Positions 61,830-64,000 of a stretch of 64,000 nucleotides of DNA are shown in pieces (the stretch's first letter is position 1; each line of letters opens with the position of its first letter). The stretch comes from Callipepla californica brunnescens (lineage: Eukaryota; Chordata; Aves; Galliformes; Odontophoridae), in contig JALIRH010000014.1 in assembly GCA_023055505.1 (NCBI GenBank), forward strand, positions 12,455,501 through 12,519,500. Reading direction: 5' to 3'. Under the pieces are notes generated by a model that worked only from the letters and a program-made list of their open reading frames with translations, made no database searches and was not told where the DNA came from. A program made the position numbers and the translations under genes.

Positions 61830-63656
61830 CCTTTGGCATTGCTTTATCCTTCAGCATTTATTGGTTGAAGTTCAGCTCCAAATCTCACGTGAACGGAATT
61901 GATTTGTTGTTTCTCCTTCCTGTATTTTTCCCCCAGAAAAGGCAACATGCTGTGCTCGGCAACCAACCCACCTGCGGGCAGGAGTCAAGCCCTGCTCTGC
62001 AGCTCAGCAGGTGCTGCTCCTGATATGCTGGGGTGCCCCAAAACCTGGGGCATCAGCTCTGGGGATGCTGCAAAACCACATGCGTGCTTGAATTGCTCGG
62101 GGACGTGAGGGTGACTGCAGGATTTTTAAAGCAGCTGTGAGCCCCGACCCTGTGAGAGGGCATCCAGAGCTTCTGTGAAAGGAGAAAGAGCACCGAAACC
62201 AGTGGAGTAAGGGAAATACTTGTGAAACAAGGTGGGAATCCTCTGTGTTGAGAGTGACTTTGAGGTTAATCTGCATGGAACGGACCTACACACAACTTCT
62301 AGCAGGAAAAGAAACAAAACAAACTAGCCAGTGTTCCCCATGGATCCACCTGGATGAACCAAATCCCCACAGTCAACAGAGAAATCTGCTGCATTTGCTT
62401 TGGGTGAACGGAGGCAGCAGCGCAGGGCATGGCCAGCCTGCTGCTGGAGCAGAGCGTGAAGCGAAGAGGGACGTGGGCCAGGTTCATCCTGCACAGTGCA
62501 GACAGTTGTGTGAACATACCAGTGTTCATCTTTTCAAGGGGACACATTTGTTTGTTTTCCCAGGAGAGACCCAGATCCTTCATGCTCACTTCCAGGCCTG
62601 GATACGTTGTGTGGCAGATGTGTGGCTCTGAGTACTGTATGGCTTTGCTGCACTTTCCAGGCATGGGAGGATGCTAAGATATCTTGGCATGGGGATGGAG
62701 AGGGTCTCCTGCTGCTGTCTGCTCACACAACCTTATTACAAAAGGAAGAAAACCTCAATTGTTGTTGCAGCTTTCTGCCTGGCATAGGCAATGAGCCTTG
62801 TCTGCTCTCTCTGCTGAGTTCAGGTATGCTGCAATGAATCGGACTTGTTCCAAGCCCAGTGGAGACAGCAAGGCTGACTGCAGTGAGATGTCCCCACAGC
62901 TCCCTGTCTTCTCTGCTCTGAGCACACTGTGCATTTTTAGGCCAGTATTTCCTGTGCTTCCCAAGGGATGTAGAAGCTCACGCTCTAATAATTAAGGCAG
63001 CTCTGAGCATGGCAGCCTTCAGCCTCACTTTTTGCTTCTTAGGCTTTGTTTCCTGTCACAGCTATTCATGCATGGAACAGGTAGCAGCATTCCAAATGTG
63101 CCGAGGTGGCTTTAGCTTTGATGAGCTGAAAGCAGATTCTCCAGTGCGATGCAGAGCTGACATTAAGAGAGGTTTGCAGCCATGAACATTGCAGCTAGGA
63201 GGTTTTCTAGGAAGAGCTGTGCAGAACTGCACTGGACCTGGGGAAGAGGTTTGCTCTGCTCCATGGTACAGGCTGGGTGAGAGGAGCACTGTGTGGGTCC
63301 CAGGTCTTCTTCATGGTGGAACTGCAGTGGCTTGGATACACCTCCACACTCAGGCTCTTCATTATTTGCAAAGTGTGAGAAACTCTGCTTGAACCATTAA
63401 AACATAACCTTACGGAAAAGGGAAAGAGGAATGAAGATGCTTAACCCAGCACTAAACTCTCTAATGCTGAAGACAGCCAGGAGAATGGGAAAATAAAACT
63501 GGTTATGAGAGAGTTTAAGTGAAGTGCATAAAAACTTAAATGATACAGATCATCTCATGTTGAGGTACTGCGCTCAGCCCCACCAAGGGGAAAACAGAAC
63601 AAGCTGTGAGATGGAATCAGAGGAGACTCCTGTCCAGAATTCAAGGAGTGCCTTTC

Positions 63657-63667
63657 GGGGGGGGGGG
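63657..63667 (+). repeat. G11 homopolymer
   Basis: Eleven consecutive G in the intergenic flank. Such tracts are unstable in replication and prone to sequencing error. Confidence 0.92.
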
Positions 63668-63939
63668 AACATCAGCACAGAGGTTGACCTATGGGACAGG
63701 GCTCGGTGGGCACATGGGGTCCTTCAAGGGGAGACAGCATCATGGGAGCAAGCCTGGAACTGAGCACAGGTTGCCACCCCGAGTGTGTGCCCTCGGACAC
63801 AAATCCCACCCCCACCATGGACCTCAGCACAGCGAGTGGTGGCTGAAGTGGCTGCAGCCTGGAGGGCATGGTGCTGAGCCGGCCCTGCTGAGCACTTTCC
63901 AACGAGGGGCTGCTCTCTGCTTTAAGCAGGTCCTCTCTG

Positions 63940-63963
63940 AGGGCTCTCATGTTTGAGAGCCCT
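63940..63963. repeat. Perfect 10-bp inverted repeat with 4-nt loop
   Basis: The arm AGGGCTCTCA at 63940-63949 is followed by the loop TGTT and the exact complement TGAGAGCCCT at 63954-63963, near the right edge of the window. No T-run follows and no gene end is visible nearby. Confidence 0.95.
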
Positions 63964-64000
63964 AAGAAAACCACATCCTTTGTGCTTCATTTTCTCTCTC

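Larger units (their letters stand above)
60373..64000. other. Intergenic flank upstream of GALNT10
   Basis: No exon with a recognisable product was found on either strand in 3.6 kb. Contents are a CR1 scrap at 60889-60946, a T20 tract at 61810-61829, a G11 tract at 63657-63667 and a perfect hairpin at 63940-63963. The longest frames (for example 61287-61790 minus, 167 codons) have no recognisable domain. If mammalian gene order holds, the next gene to the right would be MFAP3 on the minus strand. A non-coding 3' end of it could lie here unnoticed. Confidence 0.7.

Overview
This window is vertebrate nuclear DNA, almost certainly from a bird and probably a galliform such as chicken. The evidence is a set of typical avian CR1 retrotransposon fragments, few other repeats, short GT-AG-bounded exons in long introns, and one GC-rich CpG-island promoter. 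No bacterial, phage, organellar or CRISPR-like content is visible. Nearly all open frames longer than 60 codons are chance frames in introns or in the GC-rich island.

The only protein-coding gene I can support is the 5' half of GALNT10, polypeptide N-acetylgalactosaminyltransferase 10, on the minus strand. Six coding exons join in frame with consensus splice sites: 58864-58685 (exon 1), 22098-21996, 21212-21074, 17396-17230, 2876-2691 and 859-676. They give 959 coding nucleotides, or 319 complete codons plus two bases of codon 320. This is a little over half of a protein I recall as about 603 residues in human. It covers the cytoplasmic tail, the Golgi membrane anchor, the stem and the N-terminal part of the GT-A catalytic domain, including the DSH metal-binding motif. 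The rest of the catalytic domain and the C-terminal ricin-type lectin domain should lie beyond position 1. Introns 1 to 5 are 36,586, 783, 3,677, 14,353 and 1,831 nt. Intron 6 runs off the left edge.

The right part holds the promoter and upstream flank. A CpG island of about 1 kb (about 58,270-59,310) contains exon 1, a GC-rich leader with a GCC repeat, an ETS-type site and several GC boxes, with no TATA box seen. Next to it is the 3' end of a CR1 element. The CR1 tail runs directly into a tandem array of nearly 1 kb (59,414-60,372) built from TATCC, CATCC and TTATCC units with a higher-order structure. From 60,373 to 64,000 I see only intergenic sequence with a CR1 scrap and homopolymer tracts. 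In mammals MFAP3 lies upstream of GALNT10 in the same orientation. If that order holds here, MFAP3 would lie to the right, but I see no coding exon of it.

I found no convincing new gene system. The observations most worth following are the CR1-tail-associated satellite at the GALNT10 promoter, an inverted CR1 pair in intron 1, the stop-free 5' leader, a degenerate CR1 reverse-transcriptase fragment in intron 4, and two perfect short hairpins.
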